From Deltaproteobacteria bacterium (GTDB taxonomy: Bacteria > Desulfobacterota > Binatia > UTPRO1), in assembly GCA_016200545.1 (NCBI GenBank), contig JACQEO010000026.1, positions 38,393-102,392 of the forward strand: a DNA stretch of 64,000 nucleotides. The letters are read 5' to 3'. Below are positions 35,130 through 44,301 of this stretch, piece by piece. Within the stretch, counting starts at the first letter, position 1, and every line of letters starts with the position of its first letter. The notes beneath the pieces are model-generated. The model saw nothing but the letters and a program-made list of their open reading frames with translations. It did no database searches and had not been told where the DNA came from. The position numbers were made by a program, and so were the translations under genes.

Positions 35130-36127
35130 GCGCCGCTCCGATGCGCATCGTGAGCGGCATGCGCCCGACGGGGCGGCTGCACCTCGGCCATCTGATCGGC
35201 ACGCTGCACAACTGGCGACGACTCCAGGAGCGCGCCGAGTGCTTCTTCTTCGTCGCCGATTGGCACGCGCTCACCACCGACTACGACCGCAGCGAAGGCG
35301 TTGGCGCCAACGTCCTCGAGATGGTGATCGACTGGCTTGCTGCCGGCATCGACCCCACGCGGGCGACGATCTTCGTGCAATCCGCGGTGCCGGAGCACGC
35401 CGAGTTGCATCTGTTGCTCTCGATGATCACGCCGGTAAGCTGGCTCGAGCGTGTGCCGACCTACAAGGAGATGCAGCAGCAACTCGAGGATCGGGACCTC
35501 TCGACGTATGGATTCCTCGGCTACCCGGTGCTGCAGGCCGCCGACATCCTCATGTACGGCGCGACCGGCGTACCGGTCGGAGCCGACCAGGTGCCGCACG
35601 TCGAGCTCACGCGCGAGATCGCGCGCCGGTTCAATCACCTCTTCGGTGACACCTTCGCCGAACCGCAGGCGCTGCTCACCGAGACCCCGCGCGTGCCCGG
35701 GCTCGATGGCCGCAAGATGAGCAAGAGCTACGGCAACGCGGTCTATCTCGCCGACTCGGCGGCGGACGTGAAGCAGAAACTCTCGCGCATGATGACCGAT
35801 CCGCGCCGCGCGCGCCGCCACGATCCGGGCGATCCCGACGACTGCCCAGCGTACAATCTACACCGCGTCTACTGCACCCCCGAGGAGCTCGCCGCCGCAG
35901 CGCACGGCTGCCGCACCGCCGGGATCGGCTGTCTCGAGTGCAAACAAATCATGATTGCACGCGCCGAGGAGGAGCTGGCGCCGCTCCGCGAGCGGCGCGC
36001 GCGGCTCGTGGAAAGACCCGACGACGTGCGCGCGCTGCTCGCGAGCGGTACGGCGCGGGCGCGTGTCGCCGCCGCGGAGATGATGGCGATCGTCCGCGAG
36101 CGCGTCGGGCTGGGGGGAGGCATATGA
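35126..36127 (+). CDS. trpS: Tryptophanyl-tRNA synthetase
   Basis: A 333-residue class I aminoacyl-tRNA synthetase that charges tRNA-Trp. The HIGH-type motif is HLGH at residues 19-22 and the KMSKS loop starts at K197. RIVSGMRPTGRLHLGHLIG and GYPVLQAADILMY are diagnostic of TrpRS. The length fits the bacterial norm. A Cys-containing segment near residue 272 (GIGCLECK) matches the variant seen in related trpS genes beside scpA. GTG 35126 overlaps the M50 gene stop; the trpS stop overlaps the scpA start. Confidence 0.95.
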   Translation: MSAAPMRIVSGMRPTGRLHLGHLIGTLHNWRRLQERAECFFFVADWHALTTDYDRSEGVGANVLEMVIDWLAAGIDPTRATIFVQSAVPEHAELHLLLSMITPVSWLERVPTYKEMQQQLEDRDLSTYGFLGYPVLQAADILMYGATGVPVGADQVPHVELTREIARRFNHLFGDTFAEPQALLTETPRVPGLDGRKMSKSYGNAVYLADSAADVKQKLSRMMTDPRRARRHDPGDPDDCPAYNLHRVYCTPEELAAAAHGCRTAGIGCLECKQIMIARAEEELAPLRERRARLVERPDDVRALLASGTARARVAAAEMMAIVRERVGLGGGI

Positions 36128-36888
36128 GCTACCGGGTGAAGCTCGAGGTCTTCGAGGGCCCGCTCGATCTGCTGCTGCATCTCATCAAGAAGGAGGAAGT
36201 CGACGTCTACGATATTCCGGTCGCGCGCATCACCGATCAGTACCTGCAGTACGTCGAGCTCATGCAGGATATGAACCTCGACGTCGCCGGCGAGTATCTG
36301 GTGATGGCGGCGACTCTCATGCACGTGAAGTCACGCATGCTGCTGCCACCTTCGGAGACCGACTCCGACGAGCCCGATGAAGATCCGCGCGCCGATCTCG
36401 TACAGCAGCTGCTCGAGTATCAACGCTATCGTGAGGCGGCGCTCGCGCTCGGCACCCGGCCGCTACTCCTGCGCGACGTGTTTCGGCGTGATCCGGATGC
36501 GCCGGTCCGCGACGAAGGCGAGGGAATTCGCCTGCGCGACGTCTCGCTCGCCGACCTTCTCGAGGCGTTCCGCGAGGTTCTCGAGCGTGCGACGCGCGAA
36601 AGCTTTCACGAGATCATCCACGAGGAGATCTCGGTTGCGGAGTGCGTGCAGGTGATCCTCGGGCGGTTGGAGGTCGACGGGGCGCTGCGATTCCGTGACC
36701 TCTTCGCGGGAGCGCCGAGCCGGCGACGGTTGGTGGCGACGTTTCTCGCGTTGCTCGAGCTGGTGAAGGTGCAGGCGGTGCGTGCGTGTCAGGAGGAGAA
36801 GTGCGGTGAGATTTTGCTCCTCCCGGGATCTGGCGCTACGGCCGTCGCTCTGGTCGACGGAGTGGAGGAGGACGACAATGGCCACTGA
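36124..36888 (+). CDS. scpA: Segregation and condensation protein A
   Basis: A 254-residue kleisin subunit of the SMC-ScpAB condensin that organises chromosomes. The N-terminal YRVKLEVFEGPLDLLLHLIK and DVYDIPVARITDQYL are the family signature, and AGEYLVMAATLMHVKSRMLL follows. The C-terminal winged helix includes RLVATFLALLELVKVQAV. A short acidic linker is near residue 82. ATG 36124 overlaps the trpS stop by four bases; its end overlaps scpB by 11 bases. smc itself is not in the window. Confidence 0.95.
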   Translation: MSYRVKLEVFEGPLDLLLHLIKKEEVDVYDIPVARITDQYLQYVELMQDMNLDVAGEYLVMAATLMHVKSRMLLPPSETDSDEPDEDPRADLVQQLLEYQRYREAALALGTRPLLLRDVFRRDPDAPVRDEGEGIRLRDVSLADLLEAFREVLERATRESFHEIIHEEISVAECVQVILGRLEVDGALRFRDLFAGAPSRRRLVATFLALLELVKVQAVRACQEEKCGEILLLPGSGATAVALVDGVEEDDNGH

Positions 36889-37693
36889 GGCGAACGGGGA
36901 GGATCTCCTGCCTGGTGATTCGGATCTGGATGAAGCCAACGTCGAAGCAAGTGGACACGCCGTCGACGAGCGGCTCCTCGGCATCCTCGAGAGCGTGCTC
37001 TTCGCGGCGGGCGAGCCGCTCTCGCTCGTGCGCCTCGCCGACGTGATCCCGGGACCGAGTCGCGCGGAGTTGCGCGCCGCGCTCGCCGAGCTCATGGCGC
37101 GCGCCGAGCACGAGCGGCGCGGTATCCGCCTCGTCGAGGTCGCGAACGGATACCAATTCCGCACCGATCCAGCGTACGCCGAGTGGGTACGGCGTCTTTT
37201 CCAACAGAAACCGTGGCGCCTCACACGCGCCACGCTCGAGACGTTGGCGATTGTCGCCTATAAGCAACCGATCACGCGCGCAGAGATCGAGGTGATTCGC
37301 GGCGTCGACGTCGACGGCGTCCTCGCCTCGCTCTTGTTGCGCAAGCTCGTGAAGATCGTCGGGCGTAAGGACGTGATCGGCCGTCCGCTCCTCTACGGTA
37401 CGACACGGCAGTTCCTCGAGGTCTTCGGGCTCCGCGATCTCGCGAGCCTCCCGGCGCTGACCGAGGTCGCCGCGGCGGTGCCGGAGGCCGTGAGCGCAGG
37501 CGCGGCAGCGAGCGACGCCATGTGGAGCGGCGATGACAGCGGAAGCGAACACGACGGGAGTACGACTACAGAAGTGGCTGGCGGACGCGGGCATCTGCTC
37601 GCGGCGGGCGGCGGAAGGGCTGATCCGGCAGGGGAGAGTGAAGCTGAACGGCCGGACGGTGACCGAGCTCGGAACCCGCGCGACCCCGCATGA
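36878..37693 (+). CDS. scpB: Segregation and condensation protein B
   Basis: A 271-residue ScpB. Two winged-helix domains are seen: LLGILESVLFAAGEPLSLVRL, then RRLFQQKPWRLTRATLETLA and IVAYKQPITRAEIEVIRGVD. ScpB binds ScpA in the SMC complex. About 28 acidic residues precede the fold. The last 50 or so residues (from SDAMWSG) are low-complexity, do not look conserved, and overlap the rluB 5' end by 161 bases in another frame, so the functional part ends near residue 215. The order scpA-scpB-rluB is conserved widely. Confidence 0.93.
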   Translation: MATEANGEDLLPGDSDLDEANVEASGHAVDERLLGILESVLFAAGEPLSLVRLADVIPGPSRAELRAALAELMARAEHERRGIRLVEVANGYQFRTDPAYAEWVRRLFQQKPWRLTRATLETLAIVAYKQPITRAEIEVIRGVDVDGVLASLLLRKLVKIVGRKDVIGRPLLYGTTRQFLEVFGLRDLASLPALTEVAAAVPEAVSAGAAASDAMWSGDDSGSEHDGSTTTEVAGGRGHLLAAGGGRADPAGESEAERPDGDRARNPRDPA

Positions 37694-38417
37694 TCGCATC
37701 GCGGTCGACGGCAAGCCGGTAGTCGCGCGGCGCGAGCCGCTGTACGTCCTTCTCCACAAGCCCGCGGGGATCGTGACGACGCTGCGCGACCCCGAGGGCC
37801 GTCCGACGGTGCGCACGCTGCTACCGCACGAGTTGCCGCGCGTCTTTCCCGTCGGTCGTCTCGACGTGCAGTCCACCGGTCTCCTCTTGCTCACGAACGA
37901 TGGTGAACTGGCGGCGCGCCTCATGCACCCGCGCCATCACGTGGCGCGCACGTACCGCGTGAAGGTCCGTGGGCGGCCGGACGCACGCGCGCTCCTGCGC
38001 TTGCGGCGCGGCGTGCGACTCGATGACGGTCCGACGGATGCGGTGGAGGTGACGGTCGAGAAGGAGCTGCCGACGAAGACGTGGCTGCGAATCGTCGTAC
38101 GCGAGGGACGCACGCATCTCGTGCGCCGACTCTGCCATGCGATCGGCCACGGCGCCGAGAAGCTGCAGCGAGTCGCCCTCGGCCCGCTCACCCTCGGCGG
38201 CCTCGAACTCGGGGAGGCGCGTATGCTCGCGCCTGCGGAGGTCTCGGCGTTGTACCGCGCCGTCGACCTCACGCGCTCCGTGCCGAGCCCGCGTGCCCGT
38301 GGCACCGGTCCCCGGCGTCGGCGCGCTGCGGGTGCGACGACGACATCGGTCCGGAATGCGACTCGCAGCGACGATCGCCGAGCGGCTCTGAAAGCCTCGG
38401 TGACCCCGCCGAAGTGA
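37533..38417 (+). CDS. rluB: 23S rRNA pseudouridine synthase RluB family
   Basis: A 294-residue enzyme of the RsuA/RluB/E/F family that isomerises a uridine in 23S rRNA. An S4 RNA-binding domain (RLQKWLADAGICSRRAAEGLI) fills residues 10-65. The catalytic motif GRLDVQSTGLLLLTNDG holds the active Asp, and TYRVKVRG and GRTHLVRRLCHAIGH follow. The C-terminal 50 residues are Arg/Ser/Thr-rich and probably disordered. The start is inside scpB (161-base overlap). An earlier GTG or later codon is unlikely because the S4 domain begins ten residues in. Confidence 0.93.
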   Translation: MTAEANTTGVRLQKWLADAGICSRRAAEGLIRQGRVKLNGRTVTELGTRATPHDRIAVDGKPVVARREPLYVLLHKPAGIVTTLRDPEGRPTVRTLLPHELPRVFPVGRLDVQSTGLLLLTNDGELAARLMHPRHHVARTYRVKVRGRPDARALLRLRRGVRLDDGPTDAVEVTVEKELPTKTWLRIVVREGRTHLVRRLCHAIGHGAEKLQRVALGPLTLGGLELGEARMLAPAEVSALYRAVDLTRSVPSPRARGTGPRRRRAAGATTTSVRNATRSDDRRAALKASVTPPK

Positions 38418-38721
38418 CGGCAACGCTCGACTGCGTCACGGTCTTCGGCACATGCGTCGCGGCACATGCGCCGCGCGTGACGCGGTGCGGACGTCAGTTT
38501 CCTGTCCGGCCGGTCCACGTTTGGACCGGTTCCCCTGATTCGCCAGCGGAATCCCCAGCCATCTGCGCCCGTGCGCGCTGGCACGGATCGTGATTGACGG
38601 CGAGCGCTTGCGATGCGCTCCATGACGCGCCGCTTCCCGCGTAGCGCAAAATTCACACGAGGTGGAATTGCAAACGATGGCGAGTCTTCCTACAAGAAAG
38701 CGGGGAGTGGGAGGTGGGGAG
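38418..38721. other. Intergenic region after rluB (304 bases)
   Basis: No gene is supported. It holds a short direct repeat (GGCACATGCG at 38450 and 38461) and the perfect hairpin at 38510-38529. The stretch 38640-38700 is poorer in GC than the surroundings and carries AAATTCACACGAGGTGG, which may belong to the promoter or leader of the next small gene, but no clear -35/-10 pair is seen. Confidence 0.6.
38510..38529 (+). terminator. Hairpin downstream of rluB
   Basis: CCGGTCCA (38510-38517) pairs perfectly with TGGACCGG (38522-38529) around the loop CGTT. It is followed by TTCCCC rather than a T tract, so a Rho-independent role is possible but weak. Being symmetrical, it could also be a regulator site. 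Confidence 0.45.
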
Positions 38722-39021
38722 ATGAGAGATGGCAAGGACACAGCGTCACTGACTGCCACTGCGTTCACCGAGAACGGTTCCTTGTACGTCTCGGGAACAC
38801 TCGATCCGTACGACGTCGAGAACCTCTACGAACAGTTCGCGACGCTCCGGCGCCCCGATCGCGGCGATGTGCGCGTCGAGGTCGAGCTCGGAGATGCCGC
38901 CACGAACAGTCCCGAGCTGCGTGCGTTCACGCGTCGCATGAAGCGGTTGCGGCGCCATGGTGTGACGGTGCACTTTTACGCCGCCCGCAGCCGCAAGCGC
39001 ACGACCCTCCCGCCGCGTTGA
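38722..39021 (+). CDS. Unrecognised 99-residue protein, paralogue of 56840-57133
   Basis: I do not recognise the family. The protein core, GSLYVSGTLDPYDVENLYEQ, RGDVRVEVELG and LRAFTRRMKRLRRHGVTVHF, aligns along its length with the product at 56840 (GSLYFAAEATPYDLETLRTH, ASDVRLELSL, VSAWLRRLAADGVQVSV). Alternating beta and helix suggests a small alpha/beta domain, perhaps STAS-like, but that is a guess. ATG 38722 has a GGGAGG seven bases upstream; GTG 38662 and ATG 38677 are in frame but extend past the similarity. No signal peptide is seen. The stop codon is inside the -35 box of the tRNA promoter. Confidence 0.65.
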   Translation: MRDGKDTASLTATAFTENGSLYVSGTLDPYDVENLYEQFATLRRPDRGDVRVEVELGDAATNSPELRAFTRRMKRLRRHGVTVHFYAARSRKRTTLPPR

Positions 39022-39046
39022 CACCTCGTACTGCAGCCGATAAGTA
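39018..39046 (+). promoter_or_regulatory. Promoter of the initiator tRNA gene
   Basis: A perfect -35 box TTGACA lies at 39018-39023. After a 17-base spacer TAAGTA (39041-39046) can serve as a -10; GATAAG at 39039 is another reading. Transcription would begin near 39053, about 23 bases before the tRNA. The TGA stop of the preceding gene (39019-39021) lies within the -35 box. Confidence 0.6.
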
Positions 39047-39075
39047 GCCGGACATCGCGCCGAGCGCGCGCCTGT

Positions 39076-39149
<74 letters not shown>

Positions 39150-39246
39150 CTCTTCACGTCGTGGCACTGTCGCCAGCGAACGTGATCCGTTGCGATCAGC
39201 GGCGAGGCCCGGCACGTCGTCCCGGGTCTCGCCTCGTTCGTGCGGC

Positions 39247-39564
39247 TCAGTAACGTGGCATCGTCGGGGCGACGTCGAGCGCCCAACGCTCGATGCCGCC
39301 CGCGAGGTTCGCGACGTTCGCGAACTCGTGCTGCTCGAGGAACGCGACCACGGCGGCGCTACGCTGTCCGTGATGGCAGTAGACGACGATCTCACGATCT
39401 GGATCGAGTTCGTGGAGCCGTGCCGGGACGTCGCCCATCGGTAGGTGCAGCGCGAACGCGAGGCGGCAGATCGCGATCTCCTCGGCCTCGCGGACGTCGA
39501 GGAGCAGCAGTCGCGCCCCGTCGTCGAGGCGCTGCTTCAGCTCGACAGGTGTGATCTCACGCAT
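39247..39564 (-). CDS. Rhodanese-like domain protein
   Basis: A single-domain rhodanese of 105 residues. It begins REITPVELKQRLDDG, has LLLDVREAEE and the active-site loop VVYCHHGQRSA, where the Cys can carry a persulfide sulfur, and closes with ANLAGGIERWA. Such proteins (GlpE/PspE/ThiI-tail-like) move sulfur in the cytoplasm; no signal peptide is present. The loop of six residues after Cys fits sulfurtransferases rather than phosphatases. It lies 30 bases before the next minus-strand gene's stop and could share its transcript. Confidence 0.9.
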   Translation of the reverse strand: MREITPVELKQRLDDGARLLLLDVREAEEIAICRLAFALHLPMGDVPARLHELDPDREIVVYCHHGQRSAAVVAFLEQHEFANVANLAGGIERWALDVAPTMPRY

Positions 39565-39594
39565 CGGCGCAACGGCGTACGCGCGGCGCGCCGC

Positions 39595-40170
39595 TCACGA
39601 CCGCTCGTCCGGCGGCATGATCTCGCGGCGGGGCATCTCTTGCGGGCGCCGGCGCAGCGGCGTCGCCTGTTCGACGATCAGCCGACGACGGTCGTCGTGG
39701 TAGGAGAAGCACGTGTTGCGCATGCCCGGCACCGCCTGCAGCACGGCGGCGTGGCGCGCCGGCGGATCGTCCTCGGCCTCGCGAATCTCACGCGGTAGAC
39801 CGCCGAAGAAACGCACGAAGTGGAGCTGGTACGCGGCCTGCGCGATCTCGACCACCAGCTCAGAGACGCGGTGACAACCGCTGCTGCCACCCACGACCGC
39901 ACGCGCCGCTTGCGTGAAGCCGCGGGCGACGCGCATGCTGACCAGCTGCTGCATGTTGGGGTGCGTGAGGTTGCAGACGTTCGTGAACGGGCCGTTGCGC
40001 ACCTCGGAGCGGGCGGCGACGATCTCGAGCGATGGGTGAACGATCTCGACCTCGGCCCTCACGTCATGCACTTCGTCGAGCAGGAACGCCTCGAGGAGAA
40101 AGCGGTCGCCTCCGAGGGGATAAATGTTCACTTCCTTGGTGCGGTGGTAGATCGCCGTGATCTCAGCCAT
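39595..40170 (-). CDS. DUF2889-like protein
   Basis: A 191-residue soluble protein of unknown function. It begins MAEITAIYHRTKEVNIYPLG and includes FLLDEVHDVRAEVEIVHPSL, NVCNLTHPNMQQLV and GSSGCHRVSELVVEIAQAAY. These conserved Asp, Cys and His positions recall DUF2889, judged from memory. It ends in an Arg/Pro-rich tail with a NTCFSYHDD segment before it. It overlaps the downstream end of tag by eight bases, so tag, this gene and the rhodanese gene probably form one minus-strand operon. Confidence 0.65.
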   Translation of the reverse strand: MAEITAIYHRTKEVNIYPLGGDRFLLEAFLLDEVHDVRAEVEIVHPSLEIVAARSEVRNGPFTNVCNLTHPNMQQLVSMRVARGFTQAARAVVGGSSGCHRVSELVVEIAQAAYQLHFVRFFGGLPREIREAEDDPPARHAAVLQAVPGMRNTCFSYHDDRRRLIVEQATPLRRRPQEMPRREIMPPDERS

Positions 40171-40810
40171 TCCACGAGGATAGCGGCCGAGCGCGGCTGT
40201 GGGAAGTGCCGCCGTGCGCGGGCCGCAGCCGCGCGCGTGCAGCGGCGGCGGCGCGTCGGGCGGGACAGCCGCGCAGGTGGTCGTTCACCAAACCCATCGC
40301 TTGCATGAAGGCGTAGACCGTCGTCGGACCGACGAAGCGGAAGCCACGCGCTTTGAGATCACGCGCGAGCGCGCGCGAGGCGGCGGTCTCGCTCGGAATC
40401 TGCGCGCGCGACGCCGGACCCGCGCCGGCACCCGCGTCGGGGGCGAAGCCCCACACGTAGGCGGCGAACGACCCGAACTCGCGTTGGACGGCGAGCACAC
40501 GTCGCGCGTTCTCGATCGCCGCCTCGATCTTGCCGCGATGACGCACGATGCCGCGATCGGCGAGGAGCCGGCGGACGTCGCGCGCGCCGAAGCGGGCGAC
40601 GATCTCGGGATCGAACGCCGCGAAGACCGCGCGAAAGCGCGGCCGCTTGCGCAAGATGGTGAGCCACGACAGCCCCGCTTGGAAGCCTTCGAGGACGAGC
40701 TTCTCGTAGAGCCGATGGTCGTCCGTCAGCGGTCGGCCCCACTCCTCGTCGTGGTAGGCATGGTAAAGTGGATCCGACTCCGCCCACCAGCATCGCCGCG
40801 CGTCACGCAT
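40163..40810 (-). CDS. tag: DNA-3-methyladenine glycosylase I
   Basis: A 215-residue repair enzyme that removes 3-methyladenine from alkylated DNA. It begins with RCWWAESDPLYHAYHDEEWG, where the Cys and the His of YHDEEWG are zinc ligands; the partner His and Cys are in NDHLRGCPAR near the end. LYEKLVLEGFQAGLSWLTIL and the helix-hairpin-helix region ARFGARDVRRLLAD match Tag. The C-terminus has an extra basic tail of about 25 residues. ATG 40810 gives the usual N-terminus. Confidence 0.93.
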   Translation of the reverse strand: MRDARRCWWAESDPLYHAYHDEEWGRPLTDDHRLYEKLVLEGFQAGLSWLTILRKRPRFRAVFAAFDPEIVARFGARDVRRLLADRGIVRHRGKIEAAIENARRVLAVQREFGSFAAYVWGFAPDAGAGAGPASRAQIPSETAASRALARDLKARGFRFVGPTTVYAFMQAMGLVNDHLRGCPARRAAAAARARLRPAHGGTSHSRARPLSSWNG

Positions 40811-40933
40811 CGCTTCCTCACGTTTGAACGAAACGGTTCGCTCGTATAGCACACCCGAGACGCGCATGCGGTTCCAGGCACTCGACGCTCGTCGGGGAGA
40901 TCTGGAGACCGCGTCGCGGTGGAGTGGGGGTCG

Positions 40934-42613
40934 ATGGCGCACCAGTACATCTTCACCATGAAAGATCTGCGAAAGGTGTACCCTCCCGACCGCGAGGTTC
41001 TGCGTGGGATCTGGCTCGCGTTCCTGCCGGGCGCAAAGATTGGCGTCCTCGGCGCGAACGGCGCCGGCAAGAGCACGCTGCTCCGGATCATGGCGCGTGC
41101 CGAAACGGAATACTCCGGCGAGGCATTCCCCGCCGACGGTACGACGATCGGCTACCTCGCCCAGGAACCGCAGCTCGATCCCGCGAAAGACGTCCTCGAC
41201 AACGTGATGGAAGGCGTGGCGGAGACCCGCGCGTTGCTGGCACGCTTCGAGGAAGTGAGCACGGCGCTCGGCGAGCCGATGGACGCCGACGCCATGGAGA
41301 AGCTGCTCGTCGAGCAGACGACGCTGCAGGATCGCATCGACGCCGCTAACGCCTGGGAGCTCGAGCGCAGCGTCGAGATTGCGATGGACGCACTGCGCTT
41401 GCCGCCGGGCGACGCCGTGGTGGAGACCCTCTCAGGCGGCGAGCGCCGTCGTGTCGCGCTCTGCCGTCTCCTGCTGCGCGCGCCGGATCTATTGCTCCTC
41501 GACGAGCCGACGAACCACCTCGATGCCGAGTCCGTCGCCTGGCTCGAGCGCCACCTCCAAGAATATCGCGGCACGGTGGTCGCGATCACGCACGATCGCT
41601 ACTTCCTCGACAACGTCGCCGGCTGGATTCTCGAGCTCGATCGCGGTGCCGGCATCCCCTGGGAGGGCAACTACTCCTCCTGGCTCGAGCAGAAGGAGCG
41701 CCGCCTCGCCTCCGAGGAGAAGCAGGAGTCGGCGCGACGGCGGACGCTGGCGCGCGAGCTCGAGTGGGTGCGGATGGCGCCGCGCGCACGCCAGGCGAAG
41801 AGCAAGGCACGCCTCTCTGCCTACGAGGCGCTTCTCGGCGCCGAGGGCGAGCAGCGACGCGAGAGCGTCGAGATCGCGATCCCGATCGGTCCGCGTCTCG
41901 GTGACCTGGTAGTCGAGGCGCGCGAGCTCCGGAAAGGATACGGCGACCGCCTCCTCATCGACGATCTGTCGTTTACTCTACCGCCGGGCGGCATCGTCGG
42001 CGTCGTCGGACCCAACGGCGCGGGAAAGACGACGCTCTTCCGCATGATCACCGGCGCCGAGCAGCCGGATGCTGGTACGCTCCGAGTGGGCGACACGGTG
42101 CAGCTGGCCTACGTCGATCAGTCGCGCGACGCGCTCGCGCCCACGAAGACGGTATGGGAGGAGATCAGCGACGGCGCCGAACAGCTGAAGGTCGGCCGCC
42201 GCGAGGTCGCGTCCCGCGCCTACGTGGCGTCATTCAACTTCAAAGGAAGCGATCAGCAGAAGCGCGTCGGTGAGCTCTCGGGCGGCGAGCGCAACCGCGT
42301 GCACCTCGCGAAGCTGCTGAAGCGCGGCGGAAATCTCCTCCTCCTCGACGAGCCGACGAACGATCTCGACGTCGACACCTTGCGTGCGCTCGAAGATGCG
42401 CTCCTGCAATTCGCCGGCTGTGCCGTGGTCATCAGTCACGATCGGTGGTTCCTCGACCGCATCGCGACGCACATGCTGGCGTTCGAAGGCGAGAGCAAGG
42501 TCGTCTGGTTCGAGGGCAACTACGCCGACTACGAGGGCGACCGGCGGCGCCGCCTCGGTGTCGAGGCGGAGCATCCGCACCGCATCCGCTACAAGCGACT
42601 GACACGCGGCTGA
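40934..42613 (+). CDS. ettA: Energy-dependent translational throttle protein EttA (ABC-F ATPase)
   Basis: A 559-residue ABC-F protein with two ATPase domains and no membrane segment. Walker A motifs are GANGAGKST (about residue 38) and GPNGAGKTT (about 358). Both signatures LSGGERRRV and LSGGERNRV, and Walker [12 protein letters not shown] and [11 protein letters not shown], are intact. The first-domain arm and the linker [20 protein letters not shown] match EttA. It binds the ribosomal E site and gates the first peptide bond by ATP level. It is divergent from tag. Confidence 0.95.
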   Translation: MAHQYIFTMKDLRKVYPPDREVLRGIWLAFLPGAKIGVLGANGAGKSTLLRIMARAETEYSGEAFPADGTTIGYLAQEPQLDPAKDVLDNVMEGVAETRALLARFEEVSTALGEPMDADAMEKLLVEQTTLQDRIDAANAWELERSVEIAMDALRLPPGDAVVETLSGGERRRVALCRLLLRAPDLLLLDEPTNHLDAESVAWLERHLQEYRGTVVAITHDRYFLDNVAGWILELDRGAGIPWEGNYSSWLEQKERRLASEEKQESARRRTLARELEWVRMAPRARQAKSKARLSAYEALLGAEGEQRRESVEIAIPIGPRLGDLVVEARELRKGYGDRLLIDDLSFTLPPGGIVGVVGPNGAGKTTLFRMITGAEQPDAGTLRVGDTVQLAYVDQSRDALAPTKTVWEEISDGAEQLKVGRREVASRAYVASFNFKGSDQQKRVGELSGGERNRVHLAKLLKRGGNLLLLDEPTNDLDVDTLRALEDALLQFAGCAVVISHDRWFLDRIATHMLAFEGESKVVWFEGNYADYEGDRRRRLGVEAEHPHRIRYKRLTRG

Positions 42614-42681
42614 AGCCAGGCCGCGTCTCGTCGGCGCAAGATGATGACGGGCGTGCGCGACGCTTCAGGGGACGAGCGCGC

Positions 42682-42978
42682 TCAAGCGGGAGCGTCGGCG
42701 CACGGCGGCGACGCGCCTCCACTCACCCGGGCGAAGCCGCGGCGGAGGAGCGTGCAGCGCGCGTCGTCGCCGTCGAGGGTGTCGCAGTCTCGTGCCTCGC
42801 AGAGCGCGACGCAGAACGTGAAGGCGAGGTCGTCGAACGCGTCGCATATGCCGGCGCGTGCGTCTTCCGTCTCCAGGGCGAGGGGAGCGTTTGCGAGATC
42901 GTCGAGGGCGGAGAGCCCGGGGGACGCGGCCCCCATGAGGAAGCCGCAAGCGAAGGCGATAGCGAATGCGCGGCGCAT
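42682..42978 (-). CDS. Small exported Cys-rich protein, unknown
   Basis: A 98-residue product. MRRAFAIAFACGFLMGAASPGLSA is a good signal peptide (basic start, hydrophobic core, small residues before cleavage near residue 24). The mature part has C-x-x-AF-x-LAFTFC-x-x-LC-x-x-x-DC, then two more Cys, so six in all, suggesting disulfides or metal binding. I do not recognise the family, though similar ALCEARDCD motifs occur in short exported proteins of Deltaproteobacteria and Myxococcota. A competing plus-strand frame here has no such features. It diverges from the DUF4124 gene. Confidence 0.55.
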   Translation of the reverse strand: MRRAFAIAFACGFLMGAASPGLSALDDLANAPLALETEDARAGICDAFDDLAFTFCVALCEARDCDTLDGDDARCTLLRRGFARVSGGASPPCADAPA

Positions 42979-43103
42979 GGCAACGGTACGCAGCAAGCGC
43001 CATGCCGTCTGGCCGGGCGATCCACGTTGACGTTCCGAAGAACCAGGTGTTACGCTGCTGCCATCTGTCACGTTTGTGTCACGCGCGTTCCTGGAGGGCC
43101 CCC

Positions 43104-44000
43104 ATGTGCCGCCTCACCTCGCTGATCATCTTCTGCTGCATCGTGGCGCTCGCCGACGTCGCCGGTGCCTCCGCAATCTACCGTTGGCGAGACGCAGCGG
43201 GTGAGTTGCACTTCGCAAATCGTGCCGAGGTCATCCCTGATGGCGCGATGGAGGTCGTGCAGCCGCTGCTTCCCGCGCGTGCGCCGCGCACACTCGCGGT
43301 AGCCGCGGTTCCGGTGGCAGGGCGATCGGCGATCGCGCCACGTACGCTCGACGCGCGCCTCGCCGGCGCGAGCGCAGGCGTCACGTGCGGTGTCCCGGAT
43401 GGGCGCGGCGTTGCGGATGCGGTCGCGTCGCGCCTCGGCGTTCGTCAATTGGACGGCCTGACGTTGATCGTCGGTGGCATCCCGGTCGCATACAACTCCT
43501 CCGTTATGCGGTTCACCGTGAAAGATCCCGACGCCGACGCACCTGGGACGGCAGCGATCACGGAGGCGGCGATCGCATATCCCGTGGGATCAAGGTGCCC
43601 GGCGCGCCCGCCGCTCGAGCGTTATGCGGTCGCGTCCACGCGACACGTGCCGTCGCGGCGCCTTTGCGACGATTACCGACGGGCGTTCGCCGAGGTTGGG
43701 GTGGCGGTGAGCCGCGATCAGGGCGTGGCGCGCTCGTTGCGCGAGGTCGCCGATCGGTTCCTCGATTTCGCGGCGCGCGACTATACGGCCGGCGGACGGG
43801 GCGCGATCGTCGTGCAGCCGGCGGCGCTCACGACGCGCGCCTATGCGCAGGAGGAGCGTGTGCCGCTGCCGCCCTGGATCGTCGAGGCCCACATCGCCCA
43901 GACACACGAGCTCGGCGCCGAAAGCACGGATCTCGTCGACGAACTCACCGTGGCGCTCGAGGAGATCGACAGCGCGGCGCGCCGCGCCGGCTGTTGGTAA
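43104..44000 (+). CDS. Exported protein with DUF4124-like domain
   Basis: A 298-residue secreted or periplasmic protein. Residues 1-24 form a signal peptide (MCRLTSLIIFCCIVALADVAG) ending near Ala-Ser-Ala. It is directly followed by IYRWRDAAGELHFANRAEV, the typical DUF4124 motif. The remainder (residues 100-298) has four Cys and segments such as GVPDGRGVADAVASRLG and LRYAVASTRHVPS-like text that I do not recognise. The start has a GGAGGG stretch nine bases upstream. Function is unknown; the DUF4124 part is often at the start of envelope proteins. Confidence 0.75.
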   Translation: MCRLTSLIIFCCIVALADVAGASAIYRWRDAAGELHFANRAEVIPDGAMEVVQPLLPARAPRTLAVAAVPVAGRSAIAPRTLDARLAGASAGVTCGVPDGRGVADAVASRLGVRQLDGLTLIVGGIPVAYNSSVMRFTVKDPDADAPGTAAITEAAIAYPVGSRCPARPPLERYAVASTRHVPSRRLCDDYRRAFAEVGVAVSRDQGVARSLREVADRFLDFAARDYTAGGRGAIVVQPAALTTRAYAQEERVPLPPWIVEAHIAQTHELGAESTDLVDELTVALEEIDSAARRAGCW

Positions 44001-44019
44001 GGGTCACGCGATCTCCGGG

Positions 44020-44301
44020 TCAGTTCCACACGCCGAGGTTCGTCGAGCGCAGCGTCTTACTGCATTCCGGACAGGGAATGTCCTGTGCCAGACCCTCGAG
44101 GAGCGTGAGCTGTCCTTGGCAGTCCTTGCAACGATGCATGTCGAGCTTCGCGGAGAGATCGACGACCGACAGACGCTTGCACGTCGGGCACAGGCCGAGT
44201 CCGCCCCAGAAACGCGTTCGGCCCTCCTTGCCCCATCCGACGCGGAGATTTTCGGTGGTGAATCCGCAGCTCCGGCAGCTGAACTCGACGATCGATCCCA
44301 T
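44020..44301 (-). CDS. Zinc-ribbon protein, unknown role
   Basis: A 93-residue soluble protein with three Cys pairs or more: FSCRSCGF, LCPTCK, HRCKDC and IPCPEC. The arrangement suggests two zinc ribbons. GKEGRTRFWGGLGLCPTCK lies between. The ATG 44301 is preceded by GGGAGGGG at a good distance. The family is not one I can name. It converges with the DUF4124 gene and stands 211 bases from infA on the other strand. Confidence 0.75.
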   Translation of the reverse strand: MGSIVEFSCRSCGFTTENLRVGWGKEGRTRFWGGLGLCPTCKRLSVVDLSAKLDMHRCKDCQGQLTLLEGLAQDIPCPECSKTLRSTNLGVWN

